This document shows, in pieces, positions 21,206 to 31,668 of a stretch of DNA of 64,000 nucleotides; the first letter of the stretch is position 1, and every line of letters starts with the position of its first letter. Position numbers and translations under genes: made by a program. Origin of the DNA: Caballeronia peredens. GTDB taxonomy: Bacteria; Pseudomonadota; Gammaproteobacteria; Burkholderiales; Burkholderiaceae. Where the stretch lies: NCBI GenBank assembly GCA_001544595.2, contig FCOH02000015.1:1-64000 (forward strand), read 5' to 3'. Below the pieces are notes generated by a model. That model was given only the letters and a program-made list of their open reading frames with translations, ran no database searches and had not been told where the DNA came from.

Positions 21206-22720
21206 TCATTTCGACGGCGCGGCCTGCGCGGTCGACTGGCTCTGCCCACTGCCGTCGATCGCGAGATTGGCGCTCGTCGCGTCGAACCCGCCGCCCAGCG
21301 ATTTGATCAGCGCGATCTGCAGATCGGTGCGCTTCAGGCGCAGGTTCGTGACCGTCTGCTCGTTCGCGAGACGGTTCGAGTCGGCGTTGAGCACCAGCAG
21401 TTGCGGCGAGAGTCCGGCCTTGTAGCGGATCACCGCCAGCTGGTAGGCGCTCGTCGCGGCCGCGAGCGCGCGCTGGGCGTCGGACGTTTGCCGGTCGAGC
21501 GCGCGAATCGCCGAGATGTTGGTCGCCACGTCGCTCAGCGCGTTGATGAGCGTCTGATTGTAGTTCGCGACATCGCCCTCGAAGTCGGCGTAGCGGCCTT
21601 TCAGCTGGGCGCGCAGGGCGCCAGCATCGAAGATCGGCAGATGCACCGCGGGGCCCGCCTGAATCTGGCGGCTGCTCGCCTGCAGGAAGCGGCCCCAGCC
21701 GAACGCGTCAAAGCCGAAGCCCGCCGCGAGGTTGATGTCGGGGAAGAACTCCGCCTTCGCTTCCTTGATGTTGTGCGTCGCGGCTTCGACCTGCCAGCGC
21801 GCGGCGACGATATCCGGGCGGCGCGCGACGAGATCGGCGGGCACGTTGTCGGGCAGCGTCACGTTGACGTTCGGATCGATCGCGGGTTTCGCGATCTGCA
21901 TGCCGCGATCCGGGCCCTTGCCGAGCAGTGCCGCCAGTTGATAGCGGACCGATTCGATCTGGCCGTCGAGTTCGGAGAGGTTGGTCTGGCTCGTGGCGAC
22001 GTTGCCTTCCGCCGTGCGGCGTTCGACATTGGTATCGAGGCCGGCGGCGACACGCCCGTTCGTGATGCGTCCCACGTCCTGACGATTGCCGATTTCACGC
22101 TGCGCGACATCGCGCAGCGCGTAGAGCAGCGCGAGTTGGTTATAGGTGCGCGCAACCGACGTCGCGAGCGTCACGCGGGCCTGCTGAAACTCCGCCTCGG
22201 CCGCCTTTTGCTGCGACACCGCCATGTTCAGACGCGCGCGGTTCTTGCCCCAGAGATCGAGTTCCCACGACGCGCTCGCGAGCACGTTGTTCTCGCTGAA
22301 CCAGGTGCCGCCGTAGGGCGGCGGGAACAGGGCGTTGGCCGAGTAAAGCTCGCGGGTCCACGAATACGATCCGGTGACTTTCGGATAGAGCGCCGAGCGC
22401 GAGCTTTCGATATACGACGACGCCTTCGCGATGCGCGCCTGCGCCTGCGCGATCGTCGGACTGCCCGCGAGCGCCTCGTCGATCAACTGGGGCAGTTGCG
22501 GGTCGCCGAACTGTTTCGCCCAATCGAGTGCGGGCCACTGACCGCCTTGTCCCGGCACGCTTTGCGTGGCTTCGAAATTCTCGGGCGCGGCAATGTTCTT
22601 GTCGCTCGAAATGCCGGCGTAGTTCGCGCAGCCCGCCATTGCGAGCGCCGCCACGGCAGCCGCCACGGCGTGCTTTGCGCGGCTTGCCGGGTGAAGCGCG
22701 GACAAGGTGAGGTGTTTCAT
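21206..22720 (-). CDS. outer-membrane efflux lipoprotein (NodT/OprM family)
   Basis: This 504-residue protein is the outer-membrane channel of the tripartite pump. It begins with a lipoprotein signal (hydrophobic run to LAMAGC, Cys31 as the lipid site). The two OEP repeats follow, with FGDPQLPQLIDEAL and ATSVARTYNQLALL in the first, and FFPDINLAAGFGF and QTLINALSDVATNI in the second. The ATG at 22720 sits after AAGAGACGGGAT; the ATG at 22765 would put 15 extra residues before the signal and is unlikely. It lies 75 bp after marR. Confidence 0.94.
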   Translation of the reverse strand: MKHLTLSALHPASRAKHAVAAAVAALAMAGCANYAGISSDKNIAAPENFEATQSVPGQGGQWPALDWAKQFGDPQLPQLIDEALAGSPTIAQAQARIAKASSYIESSRSALYPKVTGSYSWTRELYSANALFPPPYGGTWFSENNVLASASWELDLWGKNRARLNMAVSQQKAAEAEFQQARVTLATSVARTYNQLALLYALRDVAQREIGNRQDVGRITNGRVAAGLDTNVERRTAEGNVATSQTNLSELDGQIESVRYQLAALLGKGPDRGMQIAKPAIDPNVNVTLPDNVPADLVARRPDIVAARWQVEAATHNIKEAKAEFFPDINLAAGFGFDAFGWGRFLQASSRQIQAGPAVHLPIFDAGALRAQLKGRYADFEGDVANYNQTLINALSDVATNISAIRALDRQTSDAQRALAAATSAYQLAVIRYKAGLSPQLLVLNADSNRLANEQTVTNLRLKRTDLQIALIKSLGGGFDATSANLAIDGSGQSQSTAQAAPSK

Positions 22721-22795
22721 ATCCCGTCTCTTGAGAAGCGAATTAAAGATGGACGTTGCAATCATTTTGTAGGCTTGCGACGACGAATTTGCTTG

Positions 22796-23311
22796 TCATC
22801 GCAACGACGTGGCGGGCTTGTCGTTGCCACTGAGCAGTGAAGCGACGGACGGATCGCACGAGTTCGCCAGAATGCGCCGCAGCATGCTCTTCAGGAATCC
22901 GACTTCTTCGGGCGTGAAGCCCGCCAGCAGGTGATCCAGCACGCGCGTGAAGATGGCGGGGATCTTTTCGGCCGTCGCATGGCCTTCGTCCGTGAGCGCG
23001 AGACGCACGACTCGCCGGTCTTCCTCGCTGCGCAGACGCGACAGCAGCCCGCGCTTTTCCAGCCTGTCGATGAGGCGTGTGACCGCGCTCGCGTCGATGC
23101 CGTATTCGCGCGCGATATCTGCCGCCGTCAGGCATTTGCCGACCGCCAGCATGAACAGGATGCTCGCCTGCGTGCTCGTGATGCCCAGTTCGGAGGTCGT
23201 GTGCTGCGTGACCATGTTCCACATGGTCGAGCGCACCCGGCTCATCAGGTAACCGACGCTCTCGGCGAGCACGTAGTCGCCGATCGCCGGGGATTTCGGG
23301 GCGTCGCTCAT
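22796..23311 (-). CDS. MarR family repressor of the efflux operon
   Basis: This 171-residue winged-helix regulator has the MarR signature ADIAREYGIDASAVTRLIDRLEKRGLLSRLRSEEDRRVVRLALT (about 83-128, including the wing) between dimerisation helices. It is the first gene of the operon marR, outer-membrane factor, emrA, emrB, all on the minus strand. This is the standard arrangement for a local repressor released by the pump's substrates. The start at 23311 fits the family N-terminus. A near-consensus promoter lies 40-70 bp upstream. Confidence 0.94.
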   Translation of the reverse strand: MSDAPKSPAIGDYVLAESVGYLMSRVRSTMWNMVTQHTTSELGITSTQASILFMLAVGKCLTAADIAREYGIDASAVTRLIDRLEKRGLLSRLRSEEDRRVVRLALTDEGHATAEKIPAIFTRVLDHLLAGFTPEEVGFLKSMLRRILANSCDPSVASLLSGNDKPATSLR

Positions 23312-23349
23312 GTGAATATTTGTGCGCTTGCAATAGTTGACTAGGCAGG
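23312..23349 (-). promoter_or_regulatory. candidate MarR operator in the marR leader
   Basis: Between the predicted -10 box and the marR start lies TTGTGCGCTTGCAA, with half-sites TTG..CAA; the motif TTGCAAT with TT two bases later is repeated in the marR/outer-membrane-factor gap (about 22755). MarR proteins bind imperfect AT-rich dyads over or after their promoter. Assigned by position only. Confidence 0.35.
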
Positions 23350-23378
23350 ATTATAGGTGCGCGTTTCTGTCGCGGCAA
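23350..23378 (-). promoter_or_regulatory. sigma-70 promoter of the marR efflux operon
   Basis: On the minus strand TTGCCG (23378-23373) and TATAAT (23355-23350) are 17 bases apart. The predicted start is about 30 bp before the marR ATG. Confidence 0.7.
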
Positions 23379-23641
23379 GAGTCTTTTCTGAAAATGCTTA
23401 ATAATCCCGGGCACGTTGATGGGAGTGCCTTGCGCGTTGCCCGCGTCGCGGCGGGTGCGCGGAACTTACGGGTTGAGTCCTATTGCAAGGAAGTGTCTTC
23501 CGTGCGTGCTATAATTTTGGGTTCTCACCGCGCCGGGCCCGTTAAATTCATGCATGCCTGCATGATGGTTCAAGAGGGGCTGCCGAGCCATGGAGTCTCA
23601 AAGGAGACTCGCTCCGTCGGCGCACAACCAAGACACTTTCT
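23379..23641. other. typA upstream region
   Basis: The rest of the 330-bp marR/typA gap. It contains a TATAAT at 23510-23515, with TTGCAA 21 bases upstream (too far for a good match), and in the probable 5' leader of typA a small perfect dyad GAGTCTC-AAAG-GAGACTC (roughly 23593-23610). I see no gene. Confidence 0.45.
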
Positions 23642-25468
23642 ATGACTCGCGCCCTCCGCAATATCGCCATCATTGCCCACGTCGACCACGGCAAGACCAC
23701 GCTCGTCGACCAGTTGCTCCGCCAGTCGGGCACGTTCCGGGAAAATCAACAGGTCGCCGAGCGGGTCATGGACTCGAACGACATCGAAAAGGAACGTGGC
23801 ATCACGATCCTGGCGAAGAACTGCGCCGTCGAATACGAAGGCACGCACATCAATATCGTCGATACGCCGGGACACGCGGACTTCGGCGGCGAAGTGGAGC
23901 GCGTGCTCTCGATGGTCGACTCCGTGCTGCTGCTCGTCGACGCCGTCGAAGGCCCGATGCCGCAAACGCGCTTCGTGACCAAGAAGGCGCTCGCGCTGGG
24001 TCTCAAGCCGATCGTCGTGATCAACAAGGTGGACCGTCCGGGCGCGCGCATCGACTGGGTGATCAACCAGACGTTCGATCTCTTCGACAAGCTCGGCGCC
24101 ACCGAAGAGCAGCTCGACTTCCCGATCGTCTACGCTTCGGGTCTGAGCGGCTACGCGAGCCTCGACCCGGAAGCACGCGAAGGCACGATGCGCCCGCTCT
24201 TCGAAGCCATCCTCGAACACGTGCCGGTGCGTCCGGCCGATCCGGACGGCCCGCTGCAACTGCAGATCACCTCGCTCGACTACAACTCGTACGTCGGCCG
24301 CATCGGCGTGGGCCGCGTGGCGCGCGGGCGTATCCGCCCCGGCATGGCGGTCGCCGTGCGCTCGGGTCCGGAAGGCGCGATCCTCAATCGCAAGATCAAT
24401 CAGGTGCTGTCGTTCCACGGCCTCGAGCGCGTGCAGGTCGAAGAAGCGCAGGCCGGCGATATCGTGCTGATCAACGGTATCGAGGAAATCGGTATCGGCG
24501 TGACGATCTGCGCGCCCGAGCAACCCGACGCGCTGCCCATGATCACCGTCGATGAACCGACGCTCACGATGAACTTCCTCGTGAACTCGTCGCCGCTCGC
24601 GGGCAAGGAAGGCAAGTTCGTCACGAGCCGCCAGATTCGCGACCGCCTGACGAAGGAACTGAATCACAACGTGGCGCTGCGCGTGAAGGACACGGGCGAC
24701 GAAACCACGTTCGAAGTGTCGGGCCGCGGCGAGCTGCACCTGACCATTCTCGTCGAGAACATGCGCCGCGAAGGCTATGAACTCGCGGTGTCGCGTCCGC
24801 GCGTGGTGTTGCAGGACATCGGCGGCGTGAAGCACGAGCCGTACGAGAACCTGACCGTCGACATCGAAGACACGCACCAGGGCGGCGTGATGGAAGAACT
24901 CGGCCGGCGCAAGGGCGAAATGCTCGACATGACGTCCGACGGCCGCGGCCGCACGCGTCTCGAGTACCGTATCTCGGCGCGCGGTCTGATCGGCTTCCAG
25001 AGCGAGTTCCTGACGCTCACGCGCGGTACGGGCCTGATGAGCCACACGTTCGACTCCTATCAGCCGGTGAAGGAAGGCTCGGTCGGCGAGCGCCGCAACG
25101 GCGTGCTGATCTCGCAAGACGACGGCGCCGCCGTCGCCTACGCGCTGTGGAAGCTGCAGGATCGCGGCCGCATGTTCGTGACGCCGGGCGACGCGCTGTA
25201 TGAAGGCATGATCATCGGCATTCACAGCCGCGACAACGACCTCGTCGTGAATCCGATCAAGGGCAAGCAGCTGACCAACGTGCGCGCCTCCGGCACCGAC
25301 GAAGCCGTGCGCCTCGTGCCGCCGATCCAGCTTTCGCTGGAATACGCGGTCGAGTTCATCGACGACGACGAACTCGTCGAAGTCACGCCGCAGTCGATTC
25401 GCCTGCGCAAGCGTCATCTGAAGGAACACGAGCGCCGCCGCGCGAGCCGCGAGGCAGGCGCGGAGTAA
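23642..25468 (+). CDS. typA: translational GTPase TypA (BipA)
   Basis: This 608-residue ribosome-binding GTPase acts in ribosome assembly at low temperature and under stress. G1 is [12 protein letters not shown] (near residue 11), [14 protein letters not shown] is G3 and [13 protein letters not shown] is G4. Domains II, III, V and the BipA-specific C-terminal domain follow ([38 protein letters not shown]). The length equals that of E. coli BipA (607). It is monocistronic, with its own terminator. Confidence 0.97.
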   Translation: MTRALRNIAIIAHVDHGKTTLVDQLLRQSGTFRENQQVAERVMDSNDIEKERGITILAKNCAVEYEGTHINIVDTPGHADFGGEVERVLSMVDSVLLLVDAVEGPMPQTRFVTKKALALGLKPIVVINKVDRPGARIDWVINQTFDLFDKLGATEEQLDFPIVYASGLSGYASLDPEAREGTMRPLFEAILEHVPVRPADPDGPLQLQITSLDYNSYVGRIGVGRVARGRIRPGMAVAVRSGPEGAILNRKINQVLSFHGLERVQVEEAQAGDIVLINGIEEIGIGVTICAPEQPDALPMITVDEPTLTMNFLVNSSPLAGKEGKFVTSRQIRDRLTKELNHNVALRVKDTGDETTFEVSGRGELHLTILVENMRREGYELAVSRPRVVLQDIGGVKHEPYENLTVDIEDTHQGGVMEELGRRKGEMLDMTSDGRGRTRLEYRISARGLIGFQSEFLTLTRGTGLMSHTFDSYQPVKEGSVGERRNGVLISQDDGAAVAYALWKLQDRGRMFVTPGDALYEGMIIGIHSRDNDLVVNPIKGKQLTNVRASGTDEAVRLVPPIQLSLEYAVEFIDDDELVEVTPQSIRLRKRHLKEHERRRASREAGAE

Positions 25469-25803
25469 ATGGCGCGAGCACGGAGCCGGCAGCTTCGGTT
25501 TGTGTCGTGAAAGCAAAAGCCGCCTTCGGGCGGCTTTTGTCGTTTCACGGCAGCGCACAAAGGATCCTTGTGTATCTCGAAATAGCCCGCACATGCTTGT
25601 TGCGCAAAGGACGAGAGGGCCATACCCATGCGGCGATCGGTCATATGACGATTCGTTCTGTGCTATGCTTCTCGGATTAGCTGTCGCTATTAGGTCCTTC
25701 CAAGCAGACTTGATTCGCGCAATCCGCTAAACGGTCAGGCCGTGGCGCGGAAGGTTTCGTAACCCGCACTTCCTCGAGAAACTCGAAGAAAGGTGAGCGT
25801 AAA
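25469..25803. other. typA terminator and sucA promoter region
   Basis: Apart from the terminator at 25515-25540, this 335-bp stretch should carry the promoter of the sucA operon. TATGCT at about 25664 is a candidate -10 box but I find no good -35 box. No gene is seen. Confidence 0.4.
25515..25540 (+). terminator. Rho-independent terminator after typA
   Basis: AAAAGCCGCC-TTCG-GGCGGCTTTT, with T at the end and A at the start, lies about 45 bp after the typA stop. Confidence 0.92.
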
Positions 25804-28662
25804 ATGATGAAGCAATTCCAGTCGAACTCTTATCTGTTCGGCGGTAATGCTCCGTACGTCGAAGAGTTGTACGAGCAATATCTCGATAATCCCGCGTCAG
25901 TGCCCGAGACCTGGCGCGCCTATTTCGACGCGTTGCAGAACGTGCCCGCATCCGACGGCACGGCTCACAACGACGTGGCCCACGGCCCCATCGTCGAATC
26001 TTTCGCTCAGCGCGCGAAGGCGAACGCCTTTCTGCCGCGTGAAAGCACGGGCGACCTCACCACCGCACGCAAGCAGGTCTACGTTCAGTCGCTGATCGGC
26101 GCGTATCGTTTCCTCGGCACGCAATGGGCCAATCTCGATCCGCTCAAGCGGCGCGAGCGTCCTGCCATTCCCGAACTCGAACCCGGTTTCTACGACTTCA
26201 CCGAAGCCGACATGGATCAGGTGTTCAACGCGAACAACCTGTACTTCGGTTTCGAGCAGGCGTCGCTGCGCGACATCGTCAAGGCGCTGCGCGACACCTA
26301 CTGCGGCACGATCGGCGCCGAGTTCATGTACATCAGCGATCCCGAGCAGAAGCGCTGGTGGAAAGAGAAGCTCGAGTCGATCCGCTCGACGCCGAACTTC
26401 TCGAACGAAAAGAAGAAGCACATCCTGAATCGCCTGACGGCCGCCGAAGGCCTCGAGCGTTTCCTGCACACCAAGTACGTCGGCCAAAAGCGCTTCTCGC
26501 TGGAAGGCGGCGAGAGCTTCATCGCGTCGATGGACGAAGTCGTCCGTCACGCGGGTGCGAACGGCGTGCAGGAAATCGTCATCGGCATGGCGCACCGCGG
26601 TCGTCTCAACGTGCTGGTCAACACGCTCGGCAAGATGCCGGCGGACCTGTTCGCCGAATTCGAAGGCAAGCACGTCGATGACCTTCCGGCCGGCGACGTG
26701 AAGTACCACAAGGGTTTCTCGTCGGACGTCTCGACCGAAGGCGGCCCGGTTCACCTGTCGCTCGCGTTCAATCCGTCGCACCTGGAAATCGTCAATCCGG
26801 TGGTCGAAGGCTCGGCCAAGGCGCGCATGGACCGCCGCGGCGACGAGGAAGGCCTGCAAGTGCTGCCGGTGCAGATCCACGGCGACGCCGCCTTCGCGGG
26901 CCAGGGCGTCGTGATGGAAACGCTGAACCTCGCGCAGACGCGCGGCTACGGCACGTACGGCACGCTGCACATCGTCATCAACAACCAGATCGGTTTCACC
27001 ACGTCGGATCCGCGCGACTCGCGCTCGACGCTGTACTGCTCGGACGTCGTCAAGATGATCGAGGCGCCGGTGCTGCACGTGAACGGCGACGATCCCGAAG
27101 CCGTCGTGCTCGCCACGCAGCTCGCGATCGAGTTCCGCATGAAGTTCCACAAGGACGTGGTCGTCGATATCGTCTGCTTCCGCAAGCTCGGCCACAACGA
27201 GCAGGACACGCCGGCGGTCACGCAGCCGCTGATGTACAAGACCATCGCGAAGCATCCGGGCACGCGCGCGCTGTACGCCGAAAAGCTGGTGCAGCAGGGC
27301 GTGATCACCGCCGAAGATGCCGACAACTACGTCAAGGCGTATCGTCAGGCGATGGACGAAGGCCACCACACGATCGATCCGGTGCTCTCGAACTACAAGA
27401 GCAAGTACGCGGTCGACTGGGTGCCGTTCCTGAACCGCAAGTGGACCGACGCCGCTGACACCGCCGTGCCGCTCGCGGAACTGAAGCGTCTCGCCGAGCG
27501 CATCACCACCATCCCGGAAAACTTCAAGCTGCATCCGCTGGTCGAGCGCGTCATCAACGACCGTCGCGCCATGGGCCGCGGCGAATCGAAGCTCGACTGG
27601 GGCATGGGCGAGCATCTGGCGTTCGCCTCGCTGGTCGCATCGGGTTATGCGGTGCGCCTGACGGGTCAGGACTCGGGCCGCGGCACGTTCACGCACCGTC
27701 ACGCGGTGCTGCACGACCAGAACCGCGAGCGCTGGAACGACGGCACCTACATTCCGCTGCAGAACATCGCGGAAGGCCAGGCCAAGTTCTCGGTGATCGA
27801 CTCCGTGCTGTCCGAAGAAGCGGTGCTCGGTTTCGAGTACGGCTATTCGACGGCCGAGCCGAACACGTTCGTCGCGTGGGAAGCGCAGTTCGGCGACTTC
27901 GTGAACGGCGCGCAGGTCGTGATCGACCAGTTCATCTCGTCGGGCGAAGTGAAGTGGGGCCGCGTCTCCGGCCTGACCATGCTGCTGCCGCACGGTTATG
28001 AAGGCCAGGGTCCGGAGCACTCGTCGGCGCGCATCGAGCGTTTCCTGCAACTGTGCGCGGATCACAACATGCAAGTGGTCCAGCCGACCACGCCGGCGCA
28101 GATGTTCCATCTGCTGCGCCGTCAGATGATCCGCCTGTTCCGCAAGCCGCTCATCATCTTCACGCCGAAGTCGCTGCTGCGCCACAAGGAAGCGGTGTCG
28201 GATCTGTCGGAACTGGCGAAGGGCTCGTTCCAGCCGGTCATCGGCGAAGTGGATGACGCGATCGAACCGAAGAAGGTCAAGCGCGTGATCGTGTGCTCGG
28301 GCCGCGTGTACTACGACCTCGTCGCGCATCGCCGCGAAGCGAAGAGCAACGACGTCGCGATCGTGCGTATCGAGCAGTTGTATCCGTTCGCGCACAAGCA
28401 GTTCGACGCGGAAATCAAGAAGTTCGAAAACGCGACCGAAGTGGTCTGGGTGCAGGACGAGCCGCAGAACCAGGGCGCCTGGTTCTATGTGGAGCACCAT
28501 CTGCGCGAAGGCATGCGCGAAGGCATGAAGCTGGCTTATAGCGGCCGTCCGGCTTCGGCGTCGCCCGCGGTCGGCTACTACGCGAAGCACTACGAGCAGC
28601 AGAAGGCGCTCGTGGAAGGCGCGTTCGGCCGCCTGAAGGGCGCGCAGGTCATCGCGAAGTAA
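25804..28662 (+). CDS. sucA: 2-oxoglutarate dehydrogenase E1 component
   Basis: This 952-residue thiamine-diphosphate enzyme decarboxylates 2-oxoglutarate and hands the succinyl group to the lipoyl domain of E2 in the TCA cycle. Visible marks are the N-terminal FGGNAPYVEELYEQYLDNP, which binds E2; GMAHRGRLNVLVN and HGDAAFAGQGVV of the ThDP-binding half; and FEYGYS and the C-terminal KSLLRHKEAVS. The length is near E. coli SucA (933). Two adjacent ATG codons are possible starts. It is the first gene of sucA-odhB-lpdA. Confidence 0.97.
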   Translation: MMKQFQSNSYLFGGNAPYVEELYEQYLDNPASVPETWRAYFDALQNVPASDGTAHNDVAHGPIVESFAQRAKANAFLPRESTGDLTTARKQVYVQSLIGAYRFLGTQWANLDPLKRRERPAIPELEPGFYDFTEADMDQVFNANNLYFGFEQASLRDIVKALRDTYCGTIGAEFMYISDPEQKRWWKEKLESIRSTPNFSNEKKKHILNRLTAAEGLERFLHTKYVGQKRFSLEGGESFIASMDEVVRHAGANGVQEIVIGMAHRGRLNVLVNTLGKMPADLFAEFEGKHVDDLPAGDVKYHKGFSSDVSTEGGPVHLSLAFNPSHLEIVNPVVEGSAKARMDRRGDEEGLQVLPVQIHGDAAFAGQGVVMETLNLAQTRGYGTYGTLHIVINNQIGFTTSDPRDSRSTLYCSDVVKMIEAPVLHVNGDDPEAVVLATQLAIEFRMKFHKDVVVDIVCFRKLGHNEQDTPAVTQPLMYKTIAKHPGTRALYAEKLVQQGVITAEDADNYVKAYRQAMDEGHHTIDPVLSNYKSKYAVDWVPFLNRKWTDAADTAVPLAELKRLAERITTIPENFKLHPLVERVINDRRAMGRGESKLDWGMGEHLAFASLVASGYAVRLTGQDSGRGTFTHRHAVLHDQNRERWNDGTYIPLQNIAEGQAKFSVIDSVLSEEAVLGFEYGYSTAEPNTFVAWEAQFGDFVNGAQVVIDQFISSGEVKWGRVSGLTMLLPHGYEGQGPEHSSARIERFLQLCADHNMQVVQPTTPAQMFHLLRRQMIRLFRKPLIIFTPKSLLRHKEAVSDLSELAKGSFQPVIGEVDDAIEPKKVKRVIVCSGRVYYDLVAHRREAKSNDVAIVRIEQLYPFAHKQFDAEIKKFENATEVVWVQDEPQNQGAWFYVEHHLREGMREGMKLAYSGRPASASPAVGYYAKHYEQQKALVEGAFGRLKGAQVIAK

Positions 28663-28674
28663 GCATTGCTTGAT

Positions 28675-28717
28675 GAGACCGGCTCAGCCGTTTGCGTAAC
28701 GGCGGCTCCCCGGTCTC
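28675..28717 (+). promoter_or_regulatory. stable hairpin in the sucA/odhB junction
   Basis: GAGACCGG pairs with CCGGTCTC, and inside it GCCGTT pairs with AACGGC. No T run follows, so it is not a terminator. Such hairpins usually protect the upstream message or mark a processing site. Confidence 0.6.
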
Positions 28718-28756
28718 CTCGCTCGAACACACAGACACGCATTAGGACATACAGAA

Positions 28757-30055
28757 ATGGCTATCGTAGAAGTCAAGGTTCCCCAGCTTTCCGAGTCGGT
28801 CTCGGAAGCGACCATGCTGCAATGGAAGAAGAAGCCGGGTGAGGCTGTCGCCCAGGACGAAATCCTCATCGAAATCGAGACCGACAAGGTCGTGCTCGAA
28901 GTGCCCGCGCCGTCGGCCGGCGTGCTGGCGCAAGTGATCAAGCACGACGGCGACATCGTCACCGCTGACGAAATCATCGCGAAGATCGACACCGAAGCGA
29001 AGGCCGGCGAAGCGCCTGCCGCCGCCGCTGCCGGCGACGCCGAAGTGAAACCCGCGCCGGTCGCGGAAGCCGCTTCCGCCGCCGCTGCTCCGGCTGCCGC
29101 CGCGCAGGCTTCGACGGGCGGCGCGGCATCGCCGGCCGCGACGAAGATTTTGGCCGAGAAGGGCGTCTCCGTCGATCAGGTCGCAGGCTCCGGCCGCGAC
29201 GGCCGCATCACGAAGGGCGACGCGCTCGCCGCCTCGGCATCGGCACCCGCCGCCAAGGCCGCTGCGCCGGCTCCGGCCGCCGCGCCCGCGCGCGCCGCGA
29301 AGCCCTCGCTGCCGCCGGTCGCCGCACCGGCATCGGCCGATCAGTGGCTCAAGGATCGTCCGGAACAGCGCGTGCCGATGTCGCGCCTGCGCGCGCGTAT
29401 CGCCGAGCGTCTGCTCGAATCGCAGCAAACCAACGCCATCCTGACGACGTTCAACGAAGTCAACATGGCGCCGGTCATGGATCTGCGCAACAAGTACAAG
29501 GACCGCTTCGAGAAGGAACACGGCGTGAAGCTCGGCTTCATGTCGTTCTTCGTGAAGGCCGCCGTCCACGCGCTGAAGAAATTCCCGCTCGTGAACGCGT
29601 CGATCGACGGTAACGACATCGTCTATCACGGCTACTTCGACATCGGTATCGCGGTCGGTTCGCCGCGCGGTCTCGTCGTGCCGATCCTGCGCAATGCGGA
29701 TCAGATGAGCCTCGCCGACATCGAAAAGAAGATTGCCGAATTCGGCCAGAAGGCGAAGGACGGCAAGCTGTCGATCGAAGACATGACCGGCGGCACGTTC
29801 TCGATCTCGAACGGCGGCGTGTTCGGTTCCATGCTGTCGACGCCGATCATCAACCCGCCGCAGTCCGCGATTCTCGGCGTGCACGCGACGAAGGAACGCG
29901 CGGTCGTCGAGAACGGCCAGATCGTGATCCGCCCGATGAACTACCTCGCGCTGTCGTACGACCACCGCATCATCGACGGCCGCGAAGCCGTGCTGTCGCT
30001 GGTCGCGATGAAGGACGCGCTGGAAGATCCGGCCCGCCTGCTGCTGGACCTGTAA
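28757..30055 (+). CDS. odhB: dihydrolipoyllysine succinyltransferase (E2 of 2-oxoglutarate dehydrogenase)
   Basis: This 432-residue protein is the core of the 2-oxoglutarate dehydrogenase complex. One lipoyl domain (1-77) has the lipoylated Lys44 in [11 protein letters not shown]. An Ala/Pro linker follows, then the E1/E3-binding domain (about 130-165, [13 protein letters not shown]). The catalytic domain ends with [13 protein letters not shown], where the His is the base. One lipoyl domain and the [13 protein letters not shown] start distinguish it from pyruvate dehydrogenase E2. sucB is the E. coli name. Confidence 0.96.
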   Translation: MAIVEVKVPQLSESVSEATMLQWKKKPGEAVAQDEILIEIETDKVVLEVPAPSAGVLAQVIKHDGDIVTADEIIAKIDTEAKAGEAPAAAAAGDAEVKPAPVAEAASAAAAPAAAAQASTGGAASPAATKILAEKGVSVDQVAGSGRDGRITKGDALAASASAPAAKAAAPAPAAAPARAAKPSLPPVAAPASADQWLKDRPEQRVPMSRLRARIAERLLESQQTNAILTTFNEVNMAPVMDLRNKYKDRFEKEHGVKLGFMSFFVKAAVHALKKFPLVNASIDGNDIVYHGYFDIGIAVGSPRGLVVPILRNADQMSLADIEKKIAEFGQKAKDGKLSIEDMTGGTFSISNGGVFGSMLSTPIINPPQSAILGVHATKERAVVENGQIVIRPMNYLALSYDHRIIDGREAVLSLVAMKDALEDPARLLLDL

Positions 30056-30079
30056 GCATCAACGCATAGAACGGCCGAG

Positions 30080-30135
30080 TGGCGCGCGCGATAGGCTCGC
30101 GCGCGCCATGCAAGGCACGCTCCGCAAGAGCGGAG
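30080..30135 (+). promoter_or_regulatory. two tandem hairpins in the odhB/lpdA junction
   Basis: TGGCGCGCGCGA and TCGCGCGCGCCA form a perfect 12-bp stem (30080-30108); CTCCGC-AAGA-GCGGAG follows (30120-30135). Neither has a T run. The second ends 18 bp before lpdA. Confidence 0.65.
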
Positions 30136-30153
30136 TCAGACCAAAGGAAAGTC

Positions 30154-31584
30154 ATGTCCAAGGAATTTGATGTCGTCGTGATCGGCGCGGGCCCGGGCGG
30201 CTATATCGCGGCGATTCGCGCAGCGCAGCTCGGCAAGTCGGTTGCGTGTATCGAGAAGTGGAAGAACCCGGCCGGCGCGCTCAAGCTCGGCGGCACGTGC
30301 CTGAACGTGGGCTGTATTCCGTCGAAGGCGCTGCTCGCGTCGTCGGAAGAATTCGAAAATGCGTCGAAGCATCTGGCCGATCACGGCATCAGCGTGTCGG
30401 ACGTGAAGCTCGACGTGTCGAAGATGCTGGCCCGCAAGGACGGCATCGTCGAAAAGATGACGAAGGGCATCGAGTTTCTTTTCCGCAAGAACAAGATCAC
30501 GTGGCTCAAGGGCCACGGCAAGTTCACCGGCAAGAACGACGCCGGCGTGCAGATCGAAGTGTCGGGCGAAGGTGAAACGGAAGTCGTCACGGCGAAGAAC
30601 GTGATCATCGCGACGGGCTCGAAGGCGCGTCATCTGCCGAACATTCCGGTCGACAACAAGATCGTCGCGGACAACGAAGGCGCGCTGTCGTTCGACGCCG
30701 TCCCGAAGAAGCTCGCCGTGATCGGCGCGGGCGTGATCGGCCTGGAACTCGGCTCGGTGTGGCGTCGTCTGGGCGCGGAAGTCACCGTGCTCGAAGCATT
30801 GCCGCAATTCCTCGGCGCGGCGGATGAGTCGCTCGCGAAGGAAGCCGCGAAGCAGTTCAAGAAGCAAGGCCTCGATATTCACCTCGGCGTGAAGATCGGC
30901 GAAGTGAAGACGTCGGACGAGAGCGTGTCGATCGCCTATACGGACAGCGCGGGCAACGCGCAGACGCTGGAAGCGGATCGCCTGATCGTGTCGATCGGCC
31001 GCGTGCCGAACACCGACAACCTCGGTCTGGAAAGCATCGGCCTGAAGGCCAACGAGCGCGGTTTCATCGACGTCGACGACCATTGCGCGACGAGCGTGCC
31101 GAACGTGTACGCGATCGGCGACGTGGTGCGCGGTCCGATGCTCGCGCACAAGGCGGAAGACGAAGGCGTGGCGGTAGCGGAGATCATCGACGGTCAGAAG
31201 CCGCACATCGACTACAACTGTGTGCCGTGGGTCATCTACACGGAACCGGAAATCGCGTGGGTCGGCAAGACCGAGCAGCAGTTGAAGGCGGAAGGCCGCG
31301 AGATCAAGACCGGCCAGTTCCCGATGATGGCCAACGGCCGTGCGCTCGGTATCGGCAAGGCAGAAGGCTTCGTCAAGATGATCGCCGACGCCAAGACCGA
31401 CGAAATCCTCGGCGTGCACGTGATCGCGGCGGACGCGTCGGACCTGATCGCGGAAGCGGTGGTCGCGATGGAGTTCAAGGCGGCGTCGGAGGACATCGGC
31501 CGGATTTGCCATCCGCATCCGTCGTTGTCGGAAGTGATGCGTGAAGCGGCGCTCGCCGTCGACAAGCGCGCGCTGAACATGTAA
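30154..31584 (+). CDS. lpdA: dihydrolipoyl dehydrogenase (E3)
   Basis: This 476-residue FAD flavoprotein reoxidises the dihydrolipoyl group using [17 protein letters not shown] (11-24) binds [16 protein letters not shown] holds the redox disulfide Cys49/Cys54, [13 protein letters not shown] binds NAD, and [10 protein letters not shown] near the end supplies the catalytic His. I start at the ATG at 30154, which has AAAGGAAA upstream. The frame reaches back to 30079, into the hairpins. As third gene of the cluster, it is probably the E3 specific to 2-oxoglutarate dehydrogenase. Confidence 0.97.
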   Translation: MSKEFDVVVIGAGPGGYIAAIRAAQLGKSVACIEKWKNPAGALKLGGTCLNVGCIPSKALLASSEEFENASKHLADHGISVSDVKLDVSKMLARKDGIVEKMTKGIEFLFRKNKITWLKGHGKFTGKNDAGVQIEVSGEGETEVVTAKNVIIATGSKARHLPNIPVDNKIVADNEGALSFDAVPKKLAVIGAGVIGLELGSVWRRLGAEVTVLEALPQFLGAADESLAKEAAKQFKKQGLDIHLGVKIGEVKTSDESVSIAYTDSAGNAQTLEADRLIVSIGRVPNTDNLGLESIGLKANERGFIDVDDHCATSVPNVYAIGDVVRGPMLAHKAEDEGVAVAEIIDGQKPHIDYNCVPWVIYTEPEIAWVGKTEQQLKAEGREIKTGQFPMMANGRALGIGKAEGFVKMIADAKTDEILGVHVIAADASDLIAEAVVAMEFKAASEDIGRICHPHPSLSEVMREAALAVDKRALNM

Positions 31585-31616
31585 GAAGCTCGGCTTCGGG
31601 CAGTAAGGCATCGCAC

Positions 31617-31650
31617 ACGAAGGCGAGCGGATCAAACCGCTCGCCTTCGT
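31617..31650 (+). terminator. hairpin between lpdA and zapE, no T run
   Basis: CGAAGGCGAGCGG pairs perfectly over 13 bases with CCGCTCGCCTTCG around ATCAAA. The following TCACTTC is not a T run, so termination may be weak or absent; zapE starts 19 bp later. Confidence 0.5.
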
Positions 31651-31668
31651 CACTTCAAACGGCAGAAG

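Noticed and set aside
23570..25594. A 674-residue minus-strand frame across typA
   Set aside because: Antisense shadow; all domains match on the plus strand.
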